Positions 44,812 through 54,984 are shown, numbered from the stretch's first letter. The stretch is DNA of 64,000 nucleotides from Pseudomonas viridiflava (GCF_900580865.1 NZ_UTBZ01000001.1:604716-668715); one strand, 5' to 3'. The notes: a model not told the origin generated them from the letters alone. Numbers and translations: made by a program.

Positions 44812-45813
44812 ATGAAGCAACTGTCCGACGTAAAATTCTCTACCCTCGATCTGGTGCCGGTGCGCGAGAACGGCAGCCCGGCGCAATCGCTGCGCAACTC
44901 GCTGGACCTGGCGCAGCATGTCGAAAAGTTCGGCTACACGCGGTTCTGGGTGGCGGAACACCACAACATGGACGGCATCGCCAGCTCCGCCACTTCAGTA
45001 CTGCTCGGTTATCTGGCGGGCGGGACGTCGACCATTCGCGTCGGCTCCGGCGGCGTGATGCTGCCCAACCATGCGCCGCTGGTGATCGCCGAGCAGTTCG
45101 GCACACTGGAAAGTCTGTACCCGGGCCGGATTGACCTCGGCCTGGGCCGTGCTCCCGGTTCCGATCAGATGACCGCCCGCGCCTTGCGCCGTGAGCGCTC
45201 CGGTAGCGCCGATGATTTCCCCGAAGACGTCGCCGAACTGGTGCGCTACCTCGGCCCGCGTACCCCGGATCAGCGCGTGATCGCCATGCCGGGCACCGGC
45301 ACCAATGTGCCGATCTGGTTGCTGGGTTCCAGCCTGTTCAGTGCGCAACTGGCCGGTGAGCGCGGTTTGCCTTACGCCTTCGCCTCGCATTTTGCCCCGC
45401 GTTTCATGCACGAGGCGATCCGCGTTTATCGCAATCACTTCAAGCCTTCGGCGGTGCTCGACAAACCGTACGTGATGCTCGGTGTGCCGCTGGTGGCGGC
45501 GGATACCGATGAACAAGCCGATTATCTGGCGACGTCGGTGTATCAGCGCATTCTTGCGTTGATGCGAGGGCAGAGCCTGGTGCAGCGTCCGCCGGTGAAA
45601 ACCATGGATGGGCTGTGGTTGCCGCATGAGCGTGAAGCCGTCGGTGATTTCCTCGGACTGGCGATGGTCGGCAGCCCGCAGAAGATTCGCGCGAAGCTGG
45701 AGGTGCTTATTGAGCAGACGCAGGCGGATGAGCTGATTTTCACCAGTGATCTGTATGAACATGCTGATCGTGTGCATTCGTACGAGTTGTTGGCACAGGT
45801 CATGAAGGGCTGA
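44812..45813 (+). CDS. LLM-class flavin-dependent oxidoreductase (luciferase-like monooxygenase)
   Basis: 333 residues of the bacterial luciferase barrel; [14 protein letters not shown] and [22 protein letters not shown] are typical of the MsnO8/YhbW-type group. Binds FMNH2 and probably oxygenates or desulfonates an unknown organic substrate. CGCAGG precedes the ATG. Not in an evident operon; divergent from osmC across a 242-base gap in which nothing was recognised. Confidence 0.85.
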   Translation: MKQLSDVKFSTLDLVPVRENGSPAQSLRNSLDLAQHVEKFGYTRFWVAEHHNMDGIASSATSVLLGYLAGGTSTIRVGSGGVMLPNHAPLVIAEQFGTLESLYPGRIDLGLGRAPGSDQMTARALRRERSGSADDFPEDVAELVRYLGPRTPDQRVIAMPGTGTNVPIWLLGSSLFSAQLAGERGLPYAFASHFAPRFMHEAIRVYRNHFKPSAVLDKPYVMLGVPLVAADTDEQADYLATSVYQRILALMRGQSLVQRPPVKTMDGLWLPHEREAVGDFLGLAMVGSPQKIRAKLEVLIEQTQADELIFTSDLYEHADRVHSYELLAQVMKG

Positions 45814-45817
45814 AAAG

Positions 45818-45980
45818 CCCCTCACCCTAACCCTCTCCCGGAGGGAGAGGGGACTGACCGGGTTGAATGATCGAGATACGCCGACCTGAGATATCCAGCC
45901 GAACTCAGGATCTGAACAGCCTCCTCACCCCAGCCCTTTCCCCCTCGCCCCTCTGGGGGAGAGGGCTGGGGTGAGGGGGT
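45818..45980. repeat. Long GC-rich inverted repeat (CCCTCTCCC type), second copy
   Basis: Left arm 45818-45853 and right arm 45922-45980 match the family at 16769-16918. Each arm again has an internal palindrome (CTCTCCC/GGGAGAG), and the arms invert to each other. Confidence 0.85.
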
Positions 45981-46020
45981 TCGATTTCAAACACACCAAA
46001 AGCCCCAAATCCCAGACACA

Positions 46021-46052
46021 AAAAAGCCGACGCCTTCACGTCGGCTTTTGCA
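46021..46052. terminator. Bidirectional intrinsic terminator
   Basis: Stem AAAAGCCGACG / CGTCGGCTTTT around CCTTCA, with T run on the right for the plus strand and on the left for the minus strand. It lies 18 bases beyond the DUF1161 stop. Confidence 0.88.
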
Positions 46053-46069
46053 TTTCAGGCGCGATCAAT

Positions 46070-46291
46070 CTACTTCGTGTAGACGATGACCTTGGAGCCG
46101 CCCTCGCACGTGCCAACAACCTTGCCGTCAGCAGCCGCACCCTTATCAACAATCTCCAGCGAATACCCGGAAACGCCCTTGGCATCCAGCTTCGCCGCAA
46201 TCTCGCTTTTCAGCTCTTCACATGGCTTGCCGGCAGCAAACGCACCACCCGCAAGGCTCAACAAACCTACTGCCAACACGAACTTCTTCAT
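46070..46291 (-). CDS. DUF1161 small exported protein, second copy
   Basis: 73 residues from ATG 46291 (AGGGAG 8 bases upstream). Signal peptide to AFAA; CEELKSEIAAKLDAK, GYSLEIV and VVGTCEGGSKVIVYT match the copy at 43639-43878, including both cysteines. Role unknown. Confidence 0.87.
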   Translation of the reverse strand: MKKFVLAVGLLSLAGGAFAAGKPCEELKSEIAAKLDAKGVSGYSLEIVDKGAAADGKVVGTCEGGSKVIVYTK

Positions 46292-46419
46292 CGGTCGCAC
46301 TCCCTGGTCGGATTAAAAGAGGCGGGCATCGAGTCGTTCACTCGATGCAGCCACCCTGTAGCGCTTTGCCATTCCTATGGCACTCGGCCAGCGCGCAAGT
46401 TCAGAAGACTAGACCAAAC

Positions 46420-46635
46420 TCAGCTGCTGGCAATCTTGAAGCCGACTTTCAATGTCACCTGAAAGTGCGCGGCCTTGCCGTCCTTGATGTGACCACGGGT
46501 TTCGGTCACTTCAAACCATTCCAGGTTGCGAATGGTCTTGTTTGCTTCAGCAATCGCGTTGTTGATGGCGTCTTCAATGCTGCTGGTCGACGAACCGACC
46601 AGCTCGACTTTCTTGTACGTGTGATGGTCACTCAT
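46420..46635 (-). CDS. Dodecin (flavin-binding)
   Basis: 71 residues from ATG 46635 with GGAG 6 bases upstream. Sequence [19 protein letters not shown] and [11 protein letters not shown] are canonical for bacterial dodecins, which form hollow dodecamers that store riboflavin, FMN or FAD; the Trp stacks on the flavin. The upstream open frame is spurious. Confidence 0.93.
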   Translation of the reverse strand: MSDHHTYKKVELVGSSTSSIEDAINNAIAEANKTIRNLEWFEVTETRGHIKDGKAAHFQVTLKVGFKIASS

Positions 46636-46792
46636 GGCGATCTCCTTGGCGTGTGGAATTGAGACTAGCAGTGAATCTGCACTGTTGAATTCGGTGGCTG
46701 CGCGCGGGCGAAGTTCAGATTTTCTGCACTTTCTCAAACCGCTGAAGTCCCAACCAACACACGCCACTCATCACCAATGCAGGAGAGCCACC

Positions 46793-47119
46793 ATGGCCAA
46801 CACCTCTTTACGTAAAGCCTCGTTGCAAAGCATGGAAGCCGAGATCGAGAGTCTGCTCAAGTCGTTGGAAAGCCTGAAGGACGACGCTTCGGACGAGTCG
46901 CGCAAGACCCTCAAGGCGCTGAAAAGCAATGCCGAAAGTGCGCTGAAACATTCGCGCCACCTGCTCAGCGATGCCTATGAAGAAGTCAAAGTGAAAACCC
47001 GCGAAACCGGGATCGCCACTCGTGATTACGCGCAGGAACATCCGTGGACAACCGCCGGTGTCGCGGTCGGTGCAATCGGTCTGCTCGCGGCTTACTTGCT
47101 GTTCAAGCGCGGCGAGTGA
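46793..47119 (+). CDS. DUF883 (ElaB/YqjD-like) membrane-anchored protein
   Basis: 108 residues from ATG 46793 (AGGAG 7 bases upstream). An acidic/basic helical N-terminus ([17 protein letters not shown], then [11 protein letters not shown]) precedes [19 protein letters not shown], a C-terminal membrane helix, then KRGE. ElaB and YqjD of E. coli bind ribosomes in stationary phase. Its last 28 bases overlap the end of the convergent trpI. Confidence 0.88.
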   Translation: MANTSLRKASLQSMEAEIESLLKSLESLKDDASDESRKTLKALKSNAESALKHSRHLLSDAYEEVKVKTRETGIATRDYAQEHPWTTAGVAVGAIGLLAAYLLFKRGE

Positions 47120-48009
47120 TCGTTCTGGCGCAGCTCGTTCTTGAGCCATTGCGCCAGTTGCCGAGCGCGCCCGTCTGCGGCGCGTTTGGGTAGCCACAAC
47201 GCCAGTTGCGCCGGGGTTTCACAGAAGCCCCACGGCGCAACCAGGCGACCAGCCTTTAAATCTTCTGTTACCAGCGGCTCCGGCGCGATGGCCACGCCGA
47301 GACCGGCCACTGCGGCCTCCAGCAAATAATACAAATGCTCGAAACCTTGCCCGAGCTTCAACGCTTTTGCGTCGAGGTCGCTTTGCTGTGCCCAGCTTGG
47401 CCACGCTTGTGGGCGCGATGTGGTGTGCAGCAGCGGTTCATTGAGCAGGGCCGAGGCTGGCGCGGTTTGCAGACGTTGATAGCCGCTGAACAGGGGGCTC
47501 ATCACTGGGCCGATGCGTTCTGCGGCCAATTCATAAACCTGCATGTCTGCCGGCCATGGTGGCTCGGCAAATAGCAGCAAGGCATCCAGTCCCGGACGTC
47601 GAGGGTCGAGATCGCCTTCGCCCGCCGACAGGTGCAAACGCAAGTCCGGCAGATCCGCATTCAATCGCCCCAGACGCGGAATAAACCAGCGCGCCAGCAG
47701 ACTTCCGGAGCAACCCAGGACGAACGGCGCATCGGCGGTACTTTGCGTCAGCTCTGCACAGACGCTGCGCAAGCGGTCGAACGCTTCGCCACTGGCATCG
47801 CGCAAACGCATGCCGGCATCTGTGAGTTTCAAGCCGCGCCCGTCCTTGACGAAAAGACTGATGCCGAGGTGTTCTTCAAGCACCTTGAGCTGACGACTGA
47901 CCGCGCCATGAGTGACGTGAAGCTGCTCAGCGGCCTGACTGACACTGTTCAGACGGGCGGTCGCTTCGAACGCACGCAAGGCGTTCAGCGGAGGAAGGTC
48001 GTGGCTCAT
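47092..48009 (-). CDS. trpI: LysR-family activator of trpBA
   Basis: 305 residues: winged-helix N-terminus ([35 protein letters not shown]) and effector domain. Divergent from trpB with a 114-base gap, exactly the trpI-trpBA layout of pseudomonads, where indole glycerol phosphate is the inducer. Overlaps the DUF883 gene by 28 bases at its 3-prime end. Confidence 0.92.
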   Translation of the reverse strand: MSHDLPPLNALRAFEATARLNSVSQAAEQLHVTHGAVSRQLKVLEEHLGISLFVKDGRGLKLTDAGMRLRDASGEAFDRLRSVCAELTQSTADAPFVLGCSGSLLARWFIPRLGRLNADLPDLRLHLSAGEGDLDPRRPGLDALLLFAEPPWPADMQVYELAAERIGPVMSPLFSGYQRLQTAPASALLNEPLLHTTSRPQAWPSWAQQSDLDAKALKLGQGFEHLYYLLEAAVAGLGVAIAPEPLVTEDLKAGRLVAPWGFCETPAQLALWLPKRAADGRARQLAQWLKNELRQNDHSPRLNSK

Positions 48010-48078
48010 GGTATCTGTGAGTTTTCCTGACAGGTTGTGGCGATCTTATCGGTTTTCAGCTTGGAAGGTCAGGGGTAG

Positions 48079-49355
<1,277 letters not shown>

Positions 49356-49356
<1 letters not shown>

Positions 49357-50168
49357 TGAGCCGCCTGCAAACCCGTTTTGCTGACCTCAAAGAACAAAAC
49401 CGCGCCGCGCTGGTGACCTTCGTCACCGCCGGTGATCCGGACTACGACACTTCGCTGGCGATCCTCAAAGGTTTGCCGGGTGCCGGCGCCGATGTGATCG
49501 AACTGGGTATGCCGTTCACCGACCCGATGGCCGACGGCCCGGCGATTCAACTGGCGAACATCCGTGCCTTGGGCGCCAAGCAGAACCTGGCGAAAACCCT
49601 GCAGATGGTTCGCGAGTTCCGTGAAGGCAACAGCGATACGCCGCTGGTGCTGATGGGCTACTTCAACCCGATCCACATGTATGGCGTCGAGCGCTTCATC
49701 GCTGATGCGAAAGAGGCCGGCGTCGATGGCTTGATCGTGGTCGACATGCCGCCTGAGCACAACGCTGAGCTGTGCGACCCGGCGCAGGCTGCCGGTCTGG
49801 ACTTTATCCGCCTGACCACGCCGACCACCGACGATGCACGCCTGCCGAAGGTACTCAATGGCAGTTCCGGTTTCGTTTACTACGTGTCGGTCGCCGGTGT
49901 GACCGGTGCTGGCGCCGCAACGCTGGAGCATGTCGAAGAGGCGGTGACCCGTCTGCGTCGTCATACCGATCTGCCGATCAGCATCGGTTTTGGCATCCGC
50001 ACTCCAGAGCAAGCGGCGTCCATCGCACGTCTGGCCGACGGCGTGGTGGTGGGCTCGGCGTTGATCGATCATATCGCCAATGCGACCACGCCTGCTCAAG
50101 CCGTCGACGGCGTATTGGGCCTGTGCTCGGCACTGTCGGAAGGCGTGCGTAAGGCCCGCGTCAGTTGA
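49356..50168 (+). CDS. trpA: Tryptophan synthase alpha chain
   Basis: 270 residues, TIM barrel. Catalytic Glu in [15 protein letters not shown] and Asp in [20 protein letters not shown] binds the phosphate. Cleaves indole glycerol phosphate to indole, passed to TrpB. Followed by an intrinsic terminator. Confidence 0.97.
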
Positions 50169-50230
50169 AGGTAAAGTTCCTGATACAGAGGAATTAGCAC
50201 CTCAAAGCACAGACTAAATGAGCAAGACCG

Positions 50231-50263
50231 AGGGCTTCAGAACCACGTTCTGAGGCCCTTTTT
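50231..50263 (+). terminator. Intrinsic terminator of trpBA
   Basis: Stem AGGGCTTCAGAAC / GTTCTGAGGCCCT with small internal mismatch and CAC loop, then TTTTTG; 62 bases after trpA. Confidence 0.9.
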
Positions 50264-50290
50264 GCTGTTTGTGCAGTGAGGAAAGACCCG

Positions 50291-50746
50291 ATGAAAATGC
50301 CGAAACGTCTGATTGCCGGACTGGGCGTGCTGATGATTAGCGCGACGCCGCTGCTGGCCAGTGCCGACCCGCGCGATGATCACGACCACGGCGGCCCGCA
50401 GCAGGGCCATTACGATAACCGTGGCGACAATCACGGTGACGACCACCGTGGCCCGCAGAACGATCACCGTGGCGGCCCGCCGCCGCGTGACTTCGGGCCG
50501 GTGCGCCAGACCATTCGTGACAATCATGGCTACTTCGTGCGCGGTGCACCGCCGCCGCCGGGAATTCATCTGGAGCGTGGCCGGCCGTTGCCGCATGGGT
50601 ATTACGGTGAACGTCTGGACGGTCGCGCGTTGGGTCGTTTACCGGTGTATCCGGGTTACGAATGGCGCCGGGCGGGAGGCGATATCGTGCTGATCGCGGT
50701 GGGCACCGGGATCGTCTACGAAATTCTAGATGGCGTTTTGTATTGA
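50291..50746 (+). CDS. RcnB-like exported protein, His/Asp/Gly-rich
   Basis: 151 residues from ATG 50291 (GAGGAA upstream). Signal peptide to LLASA; residues 30-72 are rich in His, Asp, Gly and Pro (DHDHGGPQQGHYDNRGD), a metal-binding-like disordered stretch, followed by the RcnB-type domain (GYFVRGAPPPPGIHLE, HGYYGERLDGRAL, YEWRRAGGDIVLI). RcnB homologues modulate nickel or cobalt handling in the periplasm, but that function is not proven for this one. Terminator follows. Confidence 0.85.
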   Translation: MKMPKRLIAGLGVLMISATPLLASADPRDDHDHGGPQQGHYDNRGDNHGDDHRGPQNDHRGGPPPRDFGPVRQTIRDNHGYFVRGAPPPPGIHLERGRPLPHGYYGERLDGRALGRLPVYPGYEWRRAGGDIVLIAVGTGIVYEILDGVLY

Positions 50747-50757
50747 TCCGCAGGCAA

Positions 50758-50794
50758 TAAAAAAGACCGCAGCCAATGGCTGCGATCTTTTTTT
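50758..50794. terminator. Bidirectional intrinsic terminator between RcnB-like gene and DUF4105 gene
   Basis: Stem AAAGACCGCAGCC / GGCTGCGATCTTT with AAT loop, A run on the left and seven T on the right. Confidence 0.9.
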
Positions 50795-52755
50795 CAGGGC
50801 AGCTCCAGTCCGCCGGAGGCCTTGTGCAATTTGCGCAGATGCGCGCCAATCTGCTTCACATTCTCTTCGCTGGCGGCAATCTCCGCGGCCCGCTTCGGCT
50901 CGAGCAATTTGCGTACTTCGGCGTCCAGATCACCCGACAGTGCCAGCAGCTTCTTCTGCCGCTGACTGCTCTCTGCTTCGAGTCGAGTGAACTCGGTCGG
51001 CTGCGGCAATCCGTAACCCTTGGAATCGAGCAATTCCGCCGGACGACTGAGGAACCCGCTGTTGGCGAGAATCTCCTGCAAGGTCGCGTTAGCCTTGTCC
51101 ATACCGCCGTTTTCCAGCTCTCGCGCGCCGAGGTAACGCTGCTTGACCTCGTCCTGAGCCAGCAGTAACTGGCGCCGATAACTGGCCTGTTCCAACAGCA
51201 GCAGTGCGGCGCTGGTACGCAAGTCGGCGCGTTCGAACCACTCACGGCGTTCTTCGGCAGTGAGTGAAAGCCATTCCTCAACGGTGGTCTGTTTGATCGG
51301 CAATTGCTTCTTCAGTACATCGAACATCGCTTGATAGCGATCGCGGAACGAGTCGAAGCGATAACCCAGGCGCAGCGCTTCTTTCGGATCATCCAATACG
51401 CTGGTATCAGCCAGACCACGGCCCTTCATCACTTCCAGCAAACCGTTGGGCATGATGCTGTCCAGACCCACGAACTGGTTGTTGTTACTGCCGCTGCGCA
51501 ACAGCTTCAGGCCTTCTACCGCACAGTTGTTGGAGAGGAAGAAGTAGTTGCCGTCATAGCTCCAGTGCATCTCGGCCGCATGCTCGACTACGCCTTCGAT
51601 CTCGTCCCGTGACAGGTTCAGCGGCACTGAGGCGAGGCTGCGCAGTTCGGTCTTGGTGTATTCGTCGATGACCTGTGCAAGCGGCAGAACGAACAGCCGC
51701 GACGGGTATTTGCCGACCAGTCCATCCCAACTCGACAACTGCACATCGCCGACAAAGGCGCGGTAGGACAACACCAGATGCTGATCCAGGTCGAGTCGGC
51801 AATCCGGCCCACGCGGGCGGCCCGGTGCGCAGATCACCAGACGCAACATGCTGTGGCCCCAGCGGCTGACCCAGTTCTGATTGGCCTCGGCCAGCAGATA
51901 GTCGACGGCATAGACCCGCTCGGGATCGACCTGCCCCAATGGCTGTTTGGCGAAGTCATTGCCGGCATTCAGAAAGGAGAAGGTCTTGCTGCACGTGTCC
52001 TTGGCCGGCGGCGCCCAGCCGAAGTGTTGCTGATAATAGCGATACAGCGCCGGGCGGCGACAGGCATAGCTCGGGTCGAGGAGGAAATACTCCATGTTGA
52101 CCGCGACGAACTCCTTGGGGCTGGAGATTTCGTACAGGTCCGGGCTGCGCGCGATTTGCCGGTTGTGTTGTTCGCGCTCACCCCGACGGCCGACGTATTG
52201 CTGCCAACCGGCGAGGTCGAGCAGGCGCGGGTCATCGCTGAGGGTGAAGCGCCGGCCGTTCTGACCACGGCATTCATCGGGGATGCCGATCAGCCCGGCG
52301 CTGTTGAACCGTCGAGTGCAACGCTGGATCAGCGTGCGCTCGGCACTCGGCCACAGGCGCGCGCGATCATAAATATGGGTGATTTCATGCAGCACCGTGG
52401 CGAGCAGTTCCTGACGCACAGTGCCGTGGGGGCGATTGGTTTTTTCTTTGGCCGCACTGCCGTCAGTCAGGCTGGCGAGCAGTTTGCGATTCAGGTCGAG
52501 TTCGGCGACCAGCGTGGCCTGGCCGTAGGCGTTGGCGGGCATGTCGTCGGTCCAGCCTACATCGATGCGCCGATCCAGCCGCTCGACAAAGCTCGGCGGC
52601 AGCTTTTGCATCGCCTCATCGATCAGCGCCTGGCTGGCCTGTTGTTGGGCGGGGCTCAGACCTTCGGACTTGAGCCGCAGTTGCAGGCCGGCGTGGGCGC
52701 TGTTGCCAAGCAGCAACAACGCCCCGGCCAGCAGCCAGGTGCTGAGTGACTTCAC
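50794..52755 (-). CDS. DUF4105 exported protein with HEXXH motif
   Basis: 653 residues with a signal peptide (residues 1-22). VLHEITHIYDR holds HEXXH at 123-127, and SPKEFVAVNMEYF adds Glu215 and Glu222, a gluzincin-like spacing for a zinc peptidase. In the DUF4105 part, WGHSMLRL (His301) and FLSNNCAVEGLKLL (Cys411) resemble a His-before-Cys order of circularly permuted NlpC/LRAT-type enzymes. The C-terminus (500-653) is a long coiled-coil. The two possible active sites are my reading; the family has no assigned reaction that I know. Start overlaps DUF2388 gene stop by 4 bases. Confidence 0.85.
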   Translation of the reverse strand: MKSLSTWLLAGALLLLGNSAHAGLQLRLKSEGLSPAQQQASQALIDEAMQKLPPSFVERLDRRIDVGWTDDMPANAYGQATLVAELDLNRKLLASLTDGSAAKEKTNRPHGTVRQELLATVLHEITHIYDRARLWPSAERTLIQRCTRRFNSAGLIGIPDECRGQNGRRFTLSDDPRLLDLAGWQQYVGRRGEREQHNRQIARSPDLYEISSPKEFVAVNMEYFLLDPSYACRRPALYRYYQQHFGWAPPAKDTCSKTFSFLNAGNDFAKQPLGQVDPERVYAVDYLLAEANQNWVSRWGHSMLRLVICAPGRPRGPDCRLDLDQHLVLSYRAFVGDVQLSSWDGLVGKYPSRLFVLPLAQVIDEYTKTELRSLASVPLNLSRDEIEGVVEHAAEMHWSYDGNYFFLSNNCAVEGLKLLRSGSNNNQFVGLDSIMPNGLLEVMKGRGLADTSVLDDPKEALRLGYRFDSFRDRYQAMFDVLKKQLPIKQTTVEEWLSLTAEERREWFERADLRTSAALLLLEQASYRRQLLLAQDEVKQRYLGARELENGGMDKANATLQEILANSGFLSRPAELLDSKGYGLPQPTEFTRLEAESSQRQKKLLALSGDLDAEVRKLLEPKRAAEIAASEENVKQIGAHLRKLHKASGGLELP

Positions 52756-53072
52756 AGTGCGAGGATGGCTTCGGCGAGCACCTGATCACTGGCGTCACGC
52801 GCTTCCGGTACGCGATTGCGCAAGGTATTGAGCGCCGCTTCCAGATGTGCGCCACGGATATCACCGTTAGTGGCGACGAAACTGGCCGCGTCGTCGTGGG
52901 CTTCACGGATGATTTTCGAATCGCGAATCGACGTAGTGGTGTCGGAAGTGAAATCGATGGTGCGCTGGGAGGCACGAACGATGATGTTACTGGTGGCTAC
53001 CAGGGTGTGCGCCTGGGCCACATCGGCCAACAAAAACAGGCCAAGGGCGGCAGCAATCAGCGGGCTACGCAT
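52752..53072 (-). CDS. DUF2388 exported protein, copy 1
   Basis: 106 residues from ATG 53072 (GGAG 8 bases upstream). Signal peptide to AQAH. Core motif HDDAASFVATNGDIRG and LEAALNTLR, ending LAEAILAL, the pseudomonad DUF2388 pattern. Stop overlaps the DUF4105 start by 4 bases, so the two are coupled. Function unknown. Confidence 0.87.
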   Translation of the reverse strand: MRSPLIAAALGLFLLADVAQAHTLVATSNIIVRASQRTIDFTSDTTTSIRDSKIIREAHDDAASFVATNGDIRGAHLEAALNTLRNRVPEARDASDQVLAEAILAL

Positions 53073-53115
53073 GGAACGACTCCGAAGGGGCAAGGATAAC
53101 GGGGGGACAGGATAA

Positions 53116-53433
53116 CTATTGGACGAGAATTGCCTCTGCCAGTTCAAGGTCGCTGACATGAAGTTTCGGCCGGGTTTTGCGCAGGTAATGCAGCGCGGAT
53201 TCCAGACGGGCACCTCGCCATTCACCGTCACTGGCAACAAATGCAGCCGCGTCATCGTGAGCGGCGAGCAGCAGTTTACGGTCGAAAGGCGCGGAAGACA
53301 CCATGCTGGTGGCGTAACCACTGACGACGGTGCCTTGGGTTGATGCGTTGAAAGCATCAAAGGCATTGACCGGCGCCGTCCAGCAGGCGGTGAACAATAG
53401 GGAGGGGATCAGTAGATTTGGAAGAAAGCGCAT
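53116..53433 (-). CDS. DUF2388 exported protein, copy 2
   Basis: 105 residues from ATG 53433. Signal peptide to VNAFD; HDDAAAFVASDGEWRG and LESALHYLRK, ending LAEAILVQ. The most diverged N-terminus of the three copies. Sits 43 bases from copy 1 and 107 bases from copy 3. Confidence 0.86.
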   Translation of the reverse strand: MRFLPNLLIPSLLFTACWTAPVNAFDAFNASTQGTVVSGYATSMVSSAPFDRKLLLAAHDDAAAFVASDGEWRGARLESALHYLRKTRPKLHVSDLELAEAILVQ

Positions 53434-53540
53434 CGGACTCGGTAATTTTTGGTGAGCCCAAAGGCTAGCGCAATGCCCGGGCCAGAGCCAGCGCCGAAAC
53501 ATCGGGACACGACGGGCGTGTCCCGATTTGCACCTGGCGC

Positions 53541-53858
53541 TTAGATCGTCAGGATGGCTTGCGCCAGTTGTGCGTCAGTGGCTTGCAGCTGTGGCGCCTG
53601 GTGACGGATGTGATCCAGTGCGCTTTCCAGTTTCACGCCACGGATTTCGCCTTCGCTGGCCACGAAGCTGGCAGCGTCGTCACGGGCGGCAAGGACAATT
53701 TTGTCGTCACGGAACGACGAAGTGACGTCGGAGGTGGCGTCGGAAGAGGATTTCAGAGCGCCGACAACGGCGTCGGTGGTCACGATGAAGCTGGTGGCGC
53801 TGGCGTTGGCAGCCACGGTCAGCAGGGCGGCAGCACTGAGCAGACGAAGACGGGACAT
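53541..53858 (-). CDS. DUF2388 exported protein, copy 3
   Basis: 105 residues from ATG 53858 (AGGAG 8 bases upstream). Signal peptide to ASATS; RDDAASFVASEGEIRG and LESALDHIR, ending LAQAILTI. First gene of the cluster on the minus strand. Upstream in-frame codons are not family-like. Confidence 0.87.
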   Translation of the reverse strand: MSRLRLLSAAALLTVAANASATSFIVTTDAVVGALKSSSDATSDVTSSFRDDKIVLAARDDAASFVASEGEIRGVKLESALDHIRHQAPQLQATDAQLAQAILTI

Positions 53859-53999
53859 GGTGTAACTCCTGTGGATTAACCGTAGAGAGAGGTGGCTCGG
53901 TATCTGAGGAGTCAGACGCCAGTGACACAGCATTCGCCACGTTCTGTGTGGATATTAGGCTTGCTTTGCGGGATTCGCACAGTGGGCAAAATGCTAGCG

Positions 54000-54203
54000 C
54001 TAGAAGGGTTTATCCAGTTCATGGAGGCGATCGGCGTGGCTGAGACCAAGATCGGCGAGGTCACGGCCACCCAGTTGAGCCAGCAGTCGCCGCGTTCTGG
54101 CGCGTGCCAGTCTGTCCCGAAGCCCGAGAAACAGGCGACGCAGAGCGTTTGGGCGAGGGTAGGAATGGCTGAAGTTTCTTGAAACATCCTGTAAGTCATT
54201 CAT
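54000..54203 (-). CDS. DUF1127 small arginine-rich protein, copy 1
   Basis: 67 residues; the C-terminal half RRLLAQLGGRDLADLGLSHADRLHELDKPF is the DUF1127 core (split here: LAQLGGRDLADLGLS, then HADRLHELDKPF). Very basic middle (RDRLARARTRR). DUF1127 proteins in Agrobacterium affect phosphate and RNA metabolism; role here unknown. Upstream DNA carries ACTGTA/TACAGT elements shared with copy 2. Confidence 0.85.
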   Translation of the reverse strand: MNDLQDVSRNFSHSYPRPNALRRLFLGLRDRLARARTRRLLAQLGGRDLADLGLSHADRLHELDKPF

Positions 54204-54269
54204 GACGTATTCCTTATTGCCGGTGAAGGCGGAAGGTCATGTTGAGCTTGCGACAGAAGAAGAGGCAGA

Positions 54270-54346
54270 TACAGTAGAAGGAAATTGTACTTGTGGATAT
54301 TGCTGTTTCGTTTAACTGTACTGGCCGGCAATCCAGATAGCTGTAT
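54270..54346. promoter_or_regulatory. TACAGT/ACTGTA element cluster before DUF1127 copy 1
   Basis: TACAGT at 54270-54275, TTGTAC at 54285-54290, AACTGTAC at 54314-54321 and CTGTAT at 54341-54346. They lie 67-143 bases upstream of the start and resemble the cluster before copy 2. The motif recalls MocR/GntR-type operators. Confidence 0.45.
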
Positions 54347-54370
54347 TGAGATTTCCAGACCCTAAAACGA

Positions 54371-54405
54371 CAAAACCCGTCGTGGTTTCCCACGACGGGT
54401 TTTGT
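54371..54405. terminator. Bidirectional intrinsic terminator downstream of DUF1127 copy 2
   Basis: Stem AAAACCCGTCGTGG / CCACGACGGGTTTT with a 3-base loop; A and T runs on both sides. It lies 56 bases after the copy 2 stop on the minus strand. Confidence 0.9.
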
Positions 54406-54460
54406 TTGTTCAATTCGGGTTGCTGGCGGTGAGTCTAACGACCAGAGCCAGCGACGCTAC

Positions 54461-54676
54461 TTAGCGCCAGAACGGCTTGCTCAGCTCTTCGTAGCGTTGT
54501 GCTTCGCTGATACCGGCGTCAGCCAGCAGACGCGAATCCAGACGAGCCAGTTGATGGCGGCTGGAGATGCGGCGCTGCCACAACATCAGGTTGGCGATAA
54601 CGCGCAGGGGCAGGGAAGCCTGGGTGTTTACAGCTTTGTCTTCGAAGAACAGTTCGGAACTGAGTGTACGTTCCAT
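54461..54676 (-). CDS. DUF1127 small arginine-rich protein, copy 2
   Basis: 71 residues from ATG 54676, chosen because GGAAGG lies 9 bases upstream; an ATG three codons earlier is too close to it. DUF1127 core LARLDSRLLADAGISEAQR, EELSKPFW, with an N-terminal acidic stretch (SSELFFEDKAVN) that copy 1 lacks. Upstream holds a perfect 17-bp palindrome. Role unknown. Confidence 0.87.
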   Translation of the reverse strand: MERTLSSELFFEDKAVNTQASLPLRVIANLMLWQRRISSRHQLARLDSRLLADAGISEAQRYEELSKPFWR

Positions 54677-54759
54677 GGTTGACATCCTTCCGCTTGTGGC
54701 GGGATCAGGTAGTGGTTTGACTGGTTCCCATGATCCTCTCGTTTGCCAAGTCTCTCTAG

Positions 54760-54924
54760 ATACAGTTCAACTGTATTGTGAGTGACCAGTTAACTGTTTA
54801 TAGGGGGTGTACGGGTCAAAATTGAGCAAACTGTACCTGTCCGCACTCTAGTGGTGCATTTTCGCTTGATTCACTCGGAAAGGTAGGCAAAGTCTGTAGG
54901 AAATGACCAGTACAGCAGTACAGT
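54760..54924. promoter_or_regulatory. ATACAGTTCAACTGTAT palindrome and related elements before DUF1127 copy 2
   Basis: The 322-base gap 54677-54998 holds no gene. ATACAGTTCAACTGTAT at 54760-54776 is a perfect palindrome with one central base. Nearby are CAGTTAACTG (54787-54796), ACTGTAC (54830-54836) and two TACAG units (54911 and 54919). Confidence 0.6.
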
Positions 54925-54953
54925 TTTTGTCAGTGAGGGAGGCTTGAGAAACT

Positions 54954-54984
54954 CCGCCGACACAAACTGTTTTTGCGTCGGCGG
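54954..54984 (-). terminator. Probable terminator of the CoA-transferase gene
   Basis: Inverted repeat CCGCCGAC / GTCGGCGG with a 15-base loop, 15 bases beyond the stop codon. The T run after it is short, so confidence is moderate. Confidence 0.5.

Noticed and set aside
54341..54358. CTGTATTGAGATTTCCAG as a LexA box
   Set aside because: The CTG and CAG are 12 bases apart in place of 10, and the position fits the ACTGTA element cluster better.
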